In this document: piece after piece, positions 8,291-16,807 of the stretch
How the letters are laid out: every line of letters begins with the position of its first letter
Position numbering within the stretch: the stretch's first letter is position 1
Source: Rheinheimera aquimaris
GTDB taxonomy: Bacteria; Pseudomonadota; Gammaproteobacteria; Enterobacterales; Alteromonadaceae
DNA: 64,000 bases
Assembly: GCF_020531985.1 (NCBI RefSeq)
Contig: NZ_JAJAVQ010000005.1
Location: 62,001 to 126,000 of the forward strand
Reading direction: 5' to 3'
Notes under the pieces: generated by a model
What the model saw: the letters and a program-made list of their open reading frames with translations, nothing else
Told to the model about the DNA's origin: nothing
Database searches by the model: none
Position numbers and translations under genes: made by a program

Positions 8291-9367
8291 ATGATAATAA
8301 AAACGTTACGTCGCAGTACTTTGCTTGCTGCTCTGGGCCTGTTCAGCCTGTCAGCCAACGCACAGAGCCATCAGCTTAACCTGGCCGAAGCTAATAAGCT
8401 GGTTAGCCTGCCGCTGCACTGTGTGGAAACCCCTTACCCGTACAAAACCGGTTGGGTGCTTGGCAGCGCAACTGATCTGCAGCCACCGTCGCTGGTGCAT
8501 CCGGTATTTTTTGGTTGCTTCGACTGGCACAGTGCCGTGCATGGTTACTGGTCTTTGGTGACTTTGCTGCGTCAGTTCCAGCAGCTGGAGCAGGCAGATG
8601 CGGTAAAATCGGTGCTGGCACGCAACCTCAGCGCCGAAAACGTGGCACAAGAAGCGGCATTTTTTAAAAAAGACATTAATGCGTCATTCGAGCGTACTTA
8701 TGGCTGGGCCTGGCTACTGAAGCTGCAGTTGGAACTGCAGCAATGGCAGGACCCGATGGCAAAACAACTGGCAGCTAACCTGCAGCCGTTAACCGATGTG
8801 ATAGTGCAGCGTTATCTGGATTTTCTGCCACGGTTACGTTATCCGGTGCGCGTTGGCGAGCACAGTAACACCGCCTTTGGTTTAAGCTTTGCCTACGACT
8901 ACGCCGAGCAAACCGGCCACAGCGCACTTAAAACCTTAATCACCGAGCGCGCCAAAGCATTTTACCTGCAGGATAAGCAGTGCCCGTTAAACTGGGAGCC
9001 AAGCGGCTACGACTTTTTATCGCCCTGCCTGGAAGAAATGGGCTTAATGCAGCGCATTTTACCGGCAGATGAATTTACCCCCTGGCTGCAAGCTTACCTG
9101 CCACAGCTGAGTAAGCCTGATTTTGCGCTGGCTACCGGTGAAGTGGGCGACAGAACCGATGGCAAGTTAGTGCACCTGGATGGGTTAAACTTCAGCCGTG
9201 CCTGGAACCTGTACCGGTTGGCTAAGCAGTACCCGCAGTATGCGCATTTACGTGCTGTTGCCGACCAGCATCTGGCTTATTCTTACCCCAACCTGATTGG
9301 CGACAGCTACGAAGGCGGCCACTGGCTGGGTAGCTTTGCTATTCATGCGCTGAACGACAGCAAGTAA
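8291..9367 (+). CDS. DUF2891 family exported protein
   Basis: About 358 residues from ATG 8291, which has an AAGGT site just before it; an upstream in-frame ATG at 8258 lacks one and would put extra residues ahead of the signal peptide. Residues 1-25 of the shorter form (IIKTLRRSTLLAALGLFSLSANAQ) are a signal peptide. The body has the DUF2891 hallmarks VHPVFFGCFDWHSAVHGYW, YPVRVGEHSNTAFGL, WEPSGYDFLSPCLEE and VHLDGLNFSRAW, an alpha-helical fold like six-hairpin glycosidases. The conserved aromatic and acidic residues suggest a catalytic pocket, but no reaction is established for the family. Confidence 0.85.
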   Translation: MIIKTLRRSTLLAALGLFSLSANAQSHQLNLAEANKLVSLPLHCVETPYPYKTGWVLGSATDLQPPSLVHPVFFGCFDWHSAVHGYWSLVTLLRQFQQLEQADAVKSVLARNLSAENVAQEAAFFKKDINASFERTYGWAWLLKLQLELQQWQDPMAKQLAANLQPLTDVIVQRYLDFLPRLRYPVRVGEHSNTAFGLSFAYDYAEQTGHSALKTLITERAKAFYLQDKQCPLNWEPSGYDFLSPCLEEMGLMQRILPADEFTPWLQAYLPQLSKPDFALATGEVGDRTDGKLVHLDGLNFSRAWNLYRLAKQYPQYAHLRAVADQHLAYSYPNLIGDSYEGGHWLGSFAIHALNDSK

Positions 9368-9392
9368 TGGCGTTAGCAACATTGTTATGATG

Positions 9393-9420
9393 ACGGCGGA
9401 ACAGGTTACGCTTCCGCCGT
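9393..9420. repeat. Repeated intergenic hairpin, copy 1
   Basis: ACGGCGGAA / TTCCGCCGT with a 10-base loop starting CAGGTTA. The hairpin and the preceding ATTGTTAT are nearly identical to the sequence at 10229-10256. It follows the DUF2891 gene by about 25 bp and may terminate its transcript, although no T run follows. Confidence 0.6.
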
Positions 9421-9554
9421 GTCCCGGATGGCACCTATCCGCTTTATCCAAATCAGGCAAAAATAATCCTCATCCCTGCTTGAAATAGCATAACTGCAAC
9501 ATATATACCGACAGGTACAAATTAGTTATGTCTGATATAAGGTAGGAAGTACAG

Positions 9555-10190
9555 ATGTCGAAGATTACCGATTTACTAAACTGGCGCTATGCCGCGAAAA
9601 AACTTCAGGCCGACAAGGTGGTTCCGCAAGAAAAGCTGGAACATATTCTGGAGGCGATTCGCTTAAGTGCCAGCTCAAGCGGCCTACAGCCTTATCAGGT
9701 GCTGGTGGTAACCGATGCGGAACTGAAAGCGAAAATTCGTCCAGTGGCCTGGAATCAATCGCAAATAACCGACAGCTCACATTTACTGGTGTTTGCCGCC
9801 TGGGACAATTACACGCCAGAGCGGATTAACAGCATGTTCGATCTGGTTAACGAGCAGCGCGGTTTTAAAAACGAAGGCTGGGAAGCCTACCGGCAGAAAT
9901 TATTAAATTGGTATCCCCAGCGGCCGGCGCAAGAGAATTTTGAACATGCCGCCCGTCAGGCATATATCGGCTTAGGTTCAGCTTTACTGGCCGCGGCTGA
10001 GCAAGGCGTTGATGCGACACCGATGGAAGGTTTTGAACCGGAGAAAGTCGACCAGATCCTGAACCTGGCAGAACTTGGCCTGAAGTCAGTCTTGCTATTG
10101 CCGCTGGGTTACCGCGAAGTGGAAGGCGACTGGCTGGTAAACCTGAAAAAGGTTCGCCGCAGCAAAGCCGATTTTATTATCGAGCGCTAA
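9555..10190 (+). CDS. NfsB-like NAD(P)H nitroreductase family protein
   Basis: 211 residues of the FMN-dependent nitroreductase fold. The N-terminal motif LLNWRYAAKKLQADK is the usual FMN phosphate-binding segment, followed by IRLSASSSGLQPYQVLVV. Later come AYIGLGSALLAAAEQGVDATPMEGF and the C-terminal LLPLGYREVEGDWLVNLKKVRR. The length matches E. coli NfsB (217 residues). Such enzymes form dimers with FMN and reduce nitroaromatics or quinones with NAD(P)H. GGAAG precedes ATG 9555. It is flanked on both sides by copies of the same intergenic hairpin and is probably monocistronic. Confidence 0.88.
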   Translation: MSKITDLLNWRYAAKKLQADKVVPQEKLEHILEAIRLSASSSGLQPYQVLVVTDAELKAKIRPVAWNQSQITDSSHLLVFAAWDNYTPERINSMFDLVNEQRGFKNEGWEAYRQKLLNWYPQRPAQENFEHAARQAYIGLGSALLAAAEQGVDATPMEGFEPEKVDQILNLAELGLKSVLLLPLGYREVEGDWLVNLKKVRRSKADFIIER

Positions 10191-10228
10191 ACGGCTGTTA
10201 AACCTAACCTACTTAGCGCATTGTTATT

Positions 10229-10256
10229 ACGGCGGAACAGGTTATAATTCCGCCGT
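10229..10256. repeat. Repeated intergenic hairpin, copy 2
   Basis: The same 9-bp stem ACGGCGGAA / TTCCGCCGT, the same distance after a coding stop (about 40 bp) and the same CAGGTTA loop start as 9393-9420. The preceding ATTGTTAT is also conserved. It may be a REP-like unit or a duplicated terminator. Confidence 0.6.
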
Positions 10257-10416
10257 CCTGCTCACTCTGGAGTATCGTACTGAAATGAACAACTAAATCC
10301 TGATTAACCGTCACTTTTTATTTAGGACTTATCAGGGTTAGTGGGTTTGTTGTCAGTAGGCTATAGCACTGCCTTCGCTGTATCTGTTGCCCGCCCCTGA
10401 ATTATCAGGAGGCATT

Positions 10417-11961
10417 ATGACCTTTTTCAGCTTTTCACCTTGTAGCTTTAACCTTGCCAGCGGCGAGACGCTTTACCACGACATAAAACTAACACTCGAT
10501 AGCGGCATAAACGGCCTTATTGGCCGCAACGGCGCCGGTAAATCAGTGCTGGCCAGTCAACTGGCAGCACAGCATCCAAAGCAGTGTTATTTATTGGCGC
10601 AACTGCCCCAACCTGGCTGGCAGCAACGCAGTATCGCTGCGCTGTTAGGCCTTGAGCCGATATTACGCGCCTTGCAGCAACTGGCGAGCGGCCAGTTTGA
10701 TGGCAATACGCTAAGCCTGATAGATAACCATTGGCAACTCGCCGATGACTTACAGGCTGAGCTGCGGCAAATCAACGCCCCAACCGATTACTGGCAAAAC
10801 GCATCGGTATTAAGCGGTGGCCAGATGACACGCCTGCGGCTTTGGTGGGCATTTTATCAACCACAGCCATTGCTCATTCTTGATGAACCGTCAAATCATC
10901 TTGATACAGCAGGCCGCAATTGGCTAAGCGAGCAATTGCGCCAATTTGCAGCCAGGCCCGGCGCAGCCATTCTGCTTATCAGCCATGACAGGGCCCTGTT
11001 GCAACAGGTAGAGGTGTTATATGAGCTAACCAGCAACGGCCTGCAGCGCTTTGGCGGTAACTATGATTTTTATCAGCAACAACGTCAGTTGCAGCACGCT
11101 GCACTACAACAGAAGCAAAAACACGCAGAAAAACAGCTACAGCAGCGCCAACGCAATGCCCAGGCCGCAGCTGAAAAGGCTGCCAAACGACAACGACAGG
11201 GTGAACAGCGTCGTGGCAGCCAGGCGACCATTTTGCTGGATTACAACAAAAACCGCGCGCAAAGTGCTGTATCAGGCCGGCGTGTGCAGGAACAACAGCA
11301 ACTTCAACAGGCCGAGCAGCAGTTACGACAGATAAAAGCACAACAGCAAACGCTGAAGCCGCAACAGTTTTATCTGTCTGCAGAAACATCAGCAGGCACG
11401 AAAACGCTGATAACTGCAGAAGCTATACAACTACCGTTCGGCAATCGCACACCGTTAAGTTTCAGCTGGAGCAACAAACAGCGGGTACATCTGCAAGGCC
11501 TTAACGGCAGTGGTAAATCTACCTTGCTGCAGGTTCTTGCCGGAAAAGTCGACTTTTACTCAGGTACGTTACGGCTAAATTGCGACGTGCAATATCTGGA
11601 TCAGCATTTCAGTGTGGTTGACCGCGGCGCAACAGCATTGAATAACCTGCGCCGCTATTGCCCCGCTCTTACAGAAACGCTTGCCCGTACCCTGCTGGCT
11701 GGTGTTGGCTTTCGTAATAATCAGGCACTAAAGCCCGCAAAGGCACTTAGTGGGGGTGAGCTAATGAAACTGGCAATGCTGATGGTTAGCCAGCATACCG
11801 GCAGGTTACTTTTACTCGACGAACCAGATAACCATTTGGACCTTCAGGCCAAGCAACTGTTGGCGGAAGCCTTGGCACAATATCAATCAGGCTTTGTATT
11901 GGTAAGCCATGACGTTGACTTTGTTTCTCAATCGGGAGTAGATACAGTGTTGCAGTTGTAA
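10417..11961 (+). CDS. ABC-F family ATP-binding protein
   Basis: 514 residues from ATG 10417, preceded by AGGAGG at good spacing; an upstream in-frame ATG at 10387 has no such site. Two ATP-binding cassettes are present and no membrane segment. Domain 1 has Walker A GRNGAGKS, signature LSGGQMTRLRL and LILDEPSNHLD; domain 2 has GLNGSGKST, LSGGELMKLAM and LLLDEPDNHLD. The linker (about 225-330) is very rich in Gln, Lys and Arg and coiled-coil-like. ABC-F proteins act on ribosomes as translation factors or antibiotic-protection proteins. Which subgroup this is cannot be decided here. Its stop is 4 bp from the convergent LysE gene. Confidence 0.9.
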   Translation: MTFFSFSPCSFNLASGETLYHDIKLTLDSGINGLIGRNGAGKSVLASQLAAQHPKQCYLLAQLPQPGWQQRSIAALLGLEPILRALQQLASGQFDGNTLSLIDNHWQLADDLQAELRQINAPTDYWQNASVLSGGQMTRLRLWWAFYQPQPLLILDEPSNHLDTAGRNWLSEQLRQFAARPGAAILLISHDRALLQQVEVLYELTSNGLQRFGGNYDFYQQQRQLQHAALQQKQKHAEKQLQQRQRNAQAAAEKAAKRQRQGEQRRGSQATILLDYNKNRAQSAVSGRRVQEQQQLQQAEQQLRQIKAQQQTLKPQQFYLSAETSAGTKTLITAEAIQLPFGNRTPLSFSWSNKQRVHLQGLNGSGKSTLLQVLAGKVDFYSGTLRLNCDVQYLDQHFSVVDRGATALNNLRRYCPALTETLARTLLAGVGFRNNQALKPAKALSGGELMKLAMLMVSQHTGRLLLLDEPDNHLDLQAKQLLAEALAQYQSGFVLVSHDVDFVSQSGVDTVLQL

Positions 11962-11965
11962 GCCG

Positions 11966-12589
11966 TCAGCCCAACAGCATCCAGAGCGCCACGCCAAACA
12001 TCAGGCTGGCGCCGATGCGGTTTAAGTACTGTACGCGGTTGGCTTTGCCGAAAAACAGCGCTAAGGCTTTACCACCGCTGGCGTACAGCAGCATCGAGCC
12101 AAATTCCAGCAGAATAATAATTGCCACCAGCACCAGCAACTGCGGCCAGAACGCCAGTGTTGGGTCTAAAAACGGTGGCAACAGCGCCATATGAAAGGCC
12201 CAGCCCTTGGGATTGGACACTGCGGTAATAAAGCCCTGGCTAAATAGCGTGCGCCTTGGCATCAGCGCAGGTAATTCACCCGGCTGCGGCAGCGCCAGCT
12301 TGCCTTTAGCACGCCACATTTGCAGGCCTATATAAGCGACATAGGCGGCACCGGCGATTTTAAACCACTGAAAAACAGCCGGAAACTGCAGCATAATTGC
12401 GGCAACACCGCACACAGCCAATATGGCCACCAGCGCCACGCCGAGCATTTCGCCCCACATCATCCACAACGTACGGCGCACACCCTGGCTCATACCCAGT
12501 GTCATCGCCAGCGTCATGCACATACCCGGCGTGACTGAAACAAACAAAAACGTGGGAATAAACGCGCCCATCAACGCCAGATTAACCAT
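11966..12589 (-). CDS. LysE/RhtB family amino acid exporter
   Basis: About 207 residues from ATG 12589, which follows AGAGG; a GTG two codons earlier would overlap that site. The protein has about six membrane helices and the family motif PTFLFVSVTPGMCMTLAMTLGMSQGVRR near the N-terminus, followed by LWMMWGEMLGV and, after a cytoplasmic loop, SQGFITAVSNPKGWAFHMALLPPF. Members of the RhtB group export neutral amino acids or homoserine lactone-like compounds. It is convergent with the ABC-F gene and shows no sign of an operon. Confidence 0.9.
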   Translation of the reverse strand: MVNLALMGAFIPTFLFVSVTPGMCMTLAMTLGMSQGVRRTLWMMWGEMLGVALVAILAVCGVAAIMLQFPAVFQWFKIAGAAYVAYIGLQMWRAKGKLALPQPGELPALMPRRTLFSQGFITAVSNPKGWAFHMALLPPFLDPTLAFWPQLLVLVAIIILLEFGSMLLYASGGKALALFFGKANRVQYLNRIGASLMFGVALWMLLG

Positions 12590-12866
12590 AACCACCTCTA
12601 CTGCCTGAAGGCGATATTCTGCTTAGTTGTTACGCCAGCAGCAATAGCGTAAAGCAGTATTATTTTACCTGTAAACGTAGCCGTAATTGCGCTGTGCTGT
12701 AAGCATGTTGTTTTAACCGATGTTTTGGTACTTTTGCTATCTATTGGTCAAAACCAAAATTCAGCTTTTTTGCCACAGCGTCGCAGCCCCTGTGTTTTCT
12801 GGGTTTGAATAATTGGCCTGGTAATTGCTTGATTCATATCAACTAATTCACTTAAAGGAATAAAAA

Positions 12867-13127
12867 ATGAAAAAACTACTCTCTGCCGCTTTCGTTATCG
12901 CTGTGGTTGCCGTGCTGTACACTCAGTTTACTGATCTAGCTTATAAGCTTGGTTTTGCCGAGTTAAAGATGGTGGCAGTGCTGGAAAACAGCGAAAAGCT
13001 GAAAGTGAAATGTGATGCGTATTCACTGGGCTTTTTTGACGAAATTAAACTACAAAACAAATTCCAGCAGTGCATTAATGACTATGAAGCTAAAGGCTAC
13101 AAGATCATCAGCCGCCACGATGCCTGA
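12867..13127 (+). CDS. Small membrane-anchored or secreted hypothetical protein
   Basis: 86 residues. Residues 3-25 (KLLSAAFVIAVVAVLYTQFTDLA) are a hydrophobic N-terminal helix with two leading lysines and no clear cleavage site, so an anchored periplasmic domain is likely. The remainder is polar with two cysteines (KVKCDAYSL and QQCINDYEAKGY) that could form a disulphide. AAAGGAA lies before ATG 12867. It is followed 35 bp later by the BAAT-type hydrolase, so the two may be co-transcribed. I do not recognise the family. Confidence 0.7.
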   Translation: MKKLLSAAFVIAVVAVLYTQFTDLAYKLGFAELKMVAVLENSEKLKVKCDAYSLGFFDEIKLQNKFQQCINDYEAKGYKIISRHDA

Positions 13128-13162
13128 GCAGCCATTCACCATTTTACGAGACAGGAAATAAC

Positions 13163-14008
13163 ATGCTAAAAACTATCGTCAAAGCCAGCTTAGCTGGCTG
13201 CCTGTTACTAGCTGGTGGCGTAAATGCCGCCACTACCCTGTTAAACGCCGAACAACACGGTTTTGTCGGCCATTACTACCCTACCACATCAACTGAGCCG
13301 CAGGTGGCGGTGCTGGTACTCGGTGGCGCTGAAGGCGGTCTACCCGAGCAGTTGGCACAACCTGTTGTTGACGCAGGCTACCCAACACTGGCGCTGGCGT
13401 ACTTTAACGCCGATGGCTTACCGCCAGAGCTGGAGAAAATTCCGCTGGAGTACTTTGCTAAGGCCAAAACCTGGCTACAAAGCCAACCGAATGTTAAGCA
13501 AGAACAGTTAATGATTGTCGGCTGGTCTAAAGGGGCGGAACTGGCACTGCTGTTAGCATCAAAGGATCAGCAGGTTTCCAAAGTCGTCGCCATAGCACCC
13601 AGTTCAGTAGTGTGGGCCGGCATTTTAAAAGACTGGACCAAAGTGCCAGCCTCAAGCTGGACCGAGCAAGGCCAAGAGCTAACCCATGTGCCGTTTAACC
13701 CATCCGGCCCGGTAGAGGGTTTACGCGATTTATACAGCCAGTCACTCGCTAACCGGGTAGATGGCGGTCACGCCGATATCGCCGTGACCAATATCAAAGG
13801 CAAAGTGGTGTTACTGTCAGGCGAAAACGATGAAATATGGCCAGCACCGCAGATGGCCACAGAGGTGTGCGAAAAGATGAACGCCCGGCACGAAAACCAG
13901 TGCGAGCATTTGTATTATGAAGGCTTGGGTCATTTACTGGATGAAAAGTTTTTAGATAAAAACGATGCACTGCATCAAACCTTCATCAATAAACTTAAAG
14001 CTGACTAA
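13163..14008 (+). CDS. Exported alpha/beta hydrolase, BAAT / acyl-CoA thioester hydrolase C-terminal type
   Basis: 281 residues with a signal peptide (cut near VNAAT, about residue 22). The alpha/beta-hydrolase fold is shown by VLVLGGAEGGLPEQLAQPVVDAGYPTLALAYF, the nucleophile elbow GWSKGAELALLLAS, VVLLSGENDEIWP (acid) and GLGHLLDEKF (His). The GGAEGG and GWSKGAE forms are those of the bile-acid-CoA:amino acid N-acyltransferase C-terminal family. The substrate is unknown; in an exported protein an acyl ester is more likely than a CoA thioester. A strong hairpin terminator follows at 14031. Confidence 0.85.
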   Translation: MLKTIVKASLAGCLLLAGGVNAATTLLNAEQHGFVGHYYPTTSTEPQVAVLVLGGAEGGLPEQLAQPVVDAGYPTLALAYFNADGLPPELEKIPLEYFAKAKTWLQSQPNVKQEQLMIVGWSKGAELALLLASKDQQVSKVVAIAPSSVVWAGILKDWTKVPASSWTEQGQELTHVPFNPSGPVEGLRDLYSQSLANRVDGGHADIAVTNIKGKVVLLSGENDEIWPAPQMATEVCEKMNARHENQCEHLYYEGLGHLLDEKFLDKNDALHQTFINKLKAD

Positions 14009-14030
14009 ACAGCCTGCACAGCAGAAAAAC

Positions 14031-14066
14031 ACACCAAAAAATCTGTTTAAACGGATTTTTTGGTGT
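14031..14066 (+). terminator. Terminator after the BAAT-type hydrolase
   Basis: A 13-bp perfect stem (ACACCAAAAAATC at 14031-14043 with its complement at 14054-14066) and a 10-base loop, 22 bp beyond the stop codon. Confidence 0.75.
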
Positions 14067-14135
14067 CTTCCGCGACGATAAAACCACTCTGTACCCATAA
14101 CCCATTGTACGTATGATAAAACCGATGTAATGTCA

Positions 14136-14220
14136 TACACATCAAATTTACAAAGACGGCCTTTTGCGACCTAAACCTCAAGCAATAAGCGACATAGCGC
14201 GCTAAATTTGGCCGTTAAGC
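14136..14220 (+). repeat. Putative attC recombination site before the RDD gene
   Basis: An 8-bp inverted pair CAAATTTA (14143-14150) / TAAATTTG (14203-14210) lies inside an 85-bp segment ending in GTTAAGC (14214-14220), a perfect match to the attC R' core GTTRRRY. The left R'' core (TACAC) is weak. The left part (14117-14159) is about 75% identical to a segment at 15000-15041 before the next gene, as expected for recombination sites bounding cassettes. Confidence 0.45.
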
Positions 14221-14253
14221 CCCCTGACAAATCAGCAATGGAGTATCAGGTTA

Positions 14254-14709
14254 ATGGAAAATCAAGAGTACGCAGGTTTTTGGATCCGTGTTGGCGCAGT
14301 TCTGATTGATATGGTTGTAATGTTAATTGTGTTCGGGCTTCCGCTAACGCTTATTTATGGCGAGACATACTGGACTGCAGATCAGATGTATCATGGCTTC
14401 TGGGACTTGTTTTTTAGCTATATTCTGCCTTTTGCTGCCACGATTTGGTTCTGGCTGCGGTTTTTCGGCACTCCAGGGAAAATGGCATTACGGCTGAAAA
14501 TAGTCGATGCAAACACCGGAAACAAGCTGTCTTTAGGTCAGGCTGTTGGCAGATACTTCGCCTATATTGTGGCGGCCATTCCGCTATTGTTGGGCTATAT
14601 CTGGATAGGCATAGACAAGCGCAAGCAAGGGTTTCACGACAAGTTGGCAGGTACTGTAGTTATTCGCCAACTGGATAAAGAACCGGTTAGCTTTAACAAA
14701 GAAGCCTGA
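14254..14709 (+). CDS. RDD family membrane protein (probable integron cassette gene)
   Basis: 151 residues with three hydrophobic segments (about 15-36, 48-70 and 105-122). The RDD signature is visible: FWIRVGAVLIDM near the start, FGTPGKMALRLKIVDANTG, LSLGQAVGRYFAYIV and IDKRKQGFHDKLAGTVVI. RDD proteins are small inner-membrane proteins; a few have been linked to ion or small-molecule transport but the function is generally unknown. The gene starts 34 bp after a GTTAAGC core and is followed by a long hairpin region, so it is likely the first cassette of a two-gene mobile island. Confidence 0.85.
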   Translation: MENQEYAGFWIRVGAVLIDMVVMLIVFGLPLTLIYGETYWTADQMYHGFWDLFFSYILPFAATIWFWLRFFGTPGKMALRLKIVDANTGNKLSLGQAVGRYFAYIVAAIPLLLGYIWIGIDKRKQGFHDKLAGTVVIRQLDKEPVSFNKEA

Positions 14710-14885
14710 CAACGCCGCGCTTATCAGTACCTGGCAGCTTGGGTAAGGTTCCGGCTGCCAGCTATGGCGGTGTCAGACGGCATGAAACCGCGTCAGAGTT
14801 TATTTTCTCGAAAAGCGCTCCGACCATTTTCCAGAAAAAGACATTTAACCTAAGAGTCCACTTTGTGCCAAAGCGGACTCTTAGG
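14704..14885 (+). repeat. Two tandem stem-loops after the RDD gene (degenerate attC or terminators)
   Basis: Directly after the RDD stop, TGACAaCGCC and GGCGgTGTCA (about 14706-14774) enclose CTGGCAGC/GCTGCCAG, forming a long imperfect hairpin without the GTT core required of attC. A second hairpin, CCTAAGAGTCC (14849-14859) / GGACTCTTAGG (14875-14885), follows. The remaining gap (to 15152) holds only the next attC-like segment and no coding sequence. Confidence 0.5.
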
Positions 14886-14999
14886 CACTGTATAAATACC
14901 CTATTCTCATTAAGGCATTATCAACTCATATTAGACGGATTAATCCGTATTTGTAGCAAACGCAAATATCAGTTGTACCTATAACTTGTTGTGAGTTAT

Positions 15000-15091
15000 A
15001 AAAAAGCGATGTAGTGCTCTACACGTTCAATTTGCAAAGGCGAAAAGTTCCTTGTTTAAATACGGAACTTTCCGCCGAACAAGCGTTATGC
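15000..15091 (+). repeat. attC-like segment before the AAA ATPase gene
   Basis: The left part (15000-15041) is a diverged copy of 14117-14159. It is followed by a hairpin GGCGaAAAGTTCC (15039-15051) / GGAACTTTcCGCC (15064-15076) and ends in GTTATGC (15085-15091), a core seen in many attC sites. The outer arms do not pair well, so this may be a hybrid or decayed site. Confidence 0.35.
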
Positions 15092-15152
15092 GCTTTTGTC
15101 TTACTACACAAATCACTAAAAAGTAATAAATTAATAGAGGAATGCTGTTGCG

Positions 15153-16646
15153 ATGGATAGTATTAATTTAAAAATAAACAACATTAAACATATAGTTTCT
15201 GCTGAACTTGAAATTCCTCTTGAAAAAGGTGTTTACGGCATCGTTGGAAATAACGGTTGTGGAAAAAGTACAGTCCTTCTTTCACTTGCCCAGCTAATTT
15301 CCAGGCATCACCTTAGCATCCTACAAAAAGAAGATTATAGATTTGATAGCTCGTCTATTGAGTATGAGTACAGAGGTAAAGTGGACAAGTGGACATGCGT
15401 TTCTAGAAATTCAGGTTTATTTTGGCAATGTGATGACCATAGAAACGCTACTAAATTTAATGGATTGTATGAAGGTAGTCTTTTTTACGGGACAAGATTT
15501 AATGACTCAAGAAAAATTGATTCACTACTTGAACGTGGCGATTTGAAATTAACAGATATAGTTGACTCTGATGATTATATAATGGAGAAAATGAGTTTTA
15601 TTCTTCATGGCAACCATGACCACTACAGAAACTTGAAAAGAATAAAAAATAGACATATAACAAAAGATCTAGGATTGAAGAATGCACCATATTTCAACGA
15701 AGTAAATGGTTCCCTAATCAGTCAGTATCGAATGAGTTCTGGTGAGTGTCTTCTTCTTTCGCTGTTACACTTTGTGTATAACTCAATAGTAAGGAAATCT
15801 TTAAGCAAAGATCAGAAAATACTTGTTCTTATCGATGAAATAGAATTGGCCCTACACCCTATAGCGGTAAGCCGGTTGTTAGATCTTTTAAACGATCTTG
15901 CGAATGAAAATAATAACTTGGTGGTTATACTTACAACCCACTCGCCAGAAGTTATTAGAAAATTAAAACCGAGCAACTTATTAAAAATAGAAAACAATTC
16001 AGGGGTAATATCGCTTCAATCTCACTGCTATCCTAGCTATCTAATAAGAGATGTATACAGTCACGATGGATTTGATTTCCTTCTTCTAACAGAAGATGTT
16101 TTGGCAAAGGCAATTATCGACAAAATATTACTAACAAATAGATTAACAAGTAGCCGATTAATACACGTAGTGCCTGTAGGCGGTTGGGAGAATGTATTAA
16201 TTCTTCATAGGGAACTGTTACGATGGAATGTCTTGGGGTTGGGCAAACAAATAATTAGCGTTCTTGATGGCGATATTAAAAATAATGTTTCTGCTGACTT
16301 CAAAGATATAAAGAAATTATTCTTGCCCATAAAAAGCATAGAAAAGTACCTATACGAAGTGGCTGTCGAACGAAGCAACCCCAATCTGAAAAAGGTTCTA
16401 AACGATAAATACTTTACTATCAATTCTCTGGATACACTAGTTATGGAGCACCACAAAAGATATACCACTAAGCCAAAACAAGCAGACAAGAAATTTTATT
16501 TTGGGCTGAAAAAGGATTTCGAATCGAGGGGGATATCAGAGGAATCATTTATAAATAACTTGGTAGACGATCTATTGGAGAATATTGACTTTACAGGACT
16601 AGTTGCAAGCTTGAAAGCACTACTTGATAAGCCTGCAGCAGCCTAG
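15153..16646 (+). CDS. OLD-like AAA ATPase with a degenerate TOPRIM-like C-terminus, candidate defence gene
   Basis: 497 residues, visibly AT-rich compared with its neighbours. The ATPase domain has Walker A GNNGCGKST (32-40), the ABC-like signature SSGECLLLS (195-203), Walker B VLIDEIELALHP (225-236) and an H-loop TTHSPEVI (261-268), the arrangement of SMC-like AAA ATPases of the OLD/AAA15 group. The C-terminal part carries LLTEDVLAKAI (311-321), VPVGGW (340-345) and VLDGDIK (370-376), placed as the Glu and Asp-x-Asp motifs of a TOPRIM nuclease. Relatives act in phage defence (OLD, Gabija GajA) but the family is broad. It lies between attC-like sites, so it is probably a cassette gene. ATG 15153 is the only in-frame start near a GAGGA site. 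Confidence 0.75.
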   Translation: MDSINLKINNIKHIVSAELEIPLEKGVYGIVGNNGCGKSTVLLSLAQLISRHHLSILQKEDYRFDSSSIEYEYRGKVDKWTCVSRNSGLFWQCDDHRNATKFNGLYEGSLFYGTRFNDSRKIDSLLERGDLKLTDIVDSDDYIMEKMSFILHGNHDHYRNLKRIKNRHITKDLGLKNAPYFNEVNGSLISQYRMSSGECLLLSLLHFVYNSIVRKSLSKDQKILVLIDEIELALHPIAVSRLLDLLNDLANENNNLVVILTTHSPEVIRKLKPSNLLKIENNSGVISLQSHCYPSYLIRDVYSHDGFDFLLLTEDVLAKAIIDKILLTNRLTSSRLIHVVPVGGWENVLILHRELLRWNVLGLGKQIISVLDGDIKNNVSADFKDIKKLFLPIKSIEKYLYEVAVERSNPNLKKVLNDKYFTINSLDTLVMEHHKRYTTKPKQADKKFYFGLKKDFESRGISEESFINNLVDDLLENIDFTGLVASLKALLDKPAAA

Positions 16647-16655
16647 CGGAAAATG

Positions 16656-16740
16656 CTCATAACAAAGCCAGTCAAAGCGACGTCTTTTTCGTTACAGCTT
16701 TGCCTTCGCGACAAAGCCGCGCGTGCTGGCGGCGTTGACA
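16656..16740 (+). repeat. attC site downstream of the AAA ATPase
   Basis: Begins CTCATAAC (16656-16663) and ends GTTGACA (16734-16740). The outer arms TAAC-aaa-GCCAG and, read back from the other end, CAAC-gcc-GCCAG pair with a 3-base spacer, the attC R/L box layout. An inner hairpin GCTTTG/CAAAGC forms the variable terminal structure. It starts 10 bp after the ATPase stop codon, as expected for a cassette. Confidence 0.7.
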
Positions 16741-16766
16741 TCCGGTATTCGCTCACAGCAAACGAT

Positions 16767-16792
16767 AAAAAGCCGGGCAAGCCCGGCTTTTT
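16767..16792 (-). terminator. Terminator of the RND efflux operon
   Basis: AGCCGGGC / GCCCGGCT with a 2-base loop, flanked by an A run and a T run, 16 bp past the stop of the outer-membrane gene. The symmetric flanks let it work in both directions, so it may also shield the cassette island. Confidence 0.85.
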
Positions 16793-16807
16793 CATTTCTA
16801 ACCAAAA

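Noticed and set aside
12590..12866. Search for a riboswitch or small RNA in the gap before the small protein gene
   Set aside because: No conserved structure or T-tailed hairpin was seen; only AT-rich promoter-like sequence.
14739..14984. 81-codon frame between the RDD gene and the ATPase
   Set aside because: It crosses the hairpins in this gap and has no ribosome-binding site; treated as non-coding.
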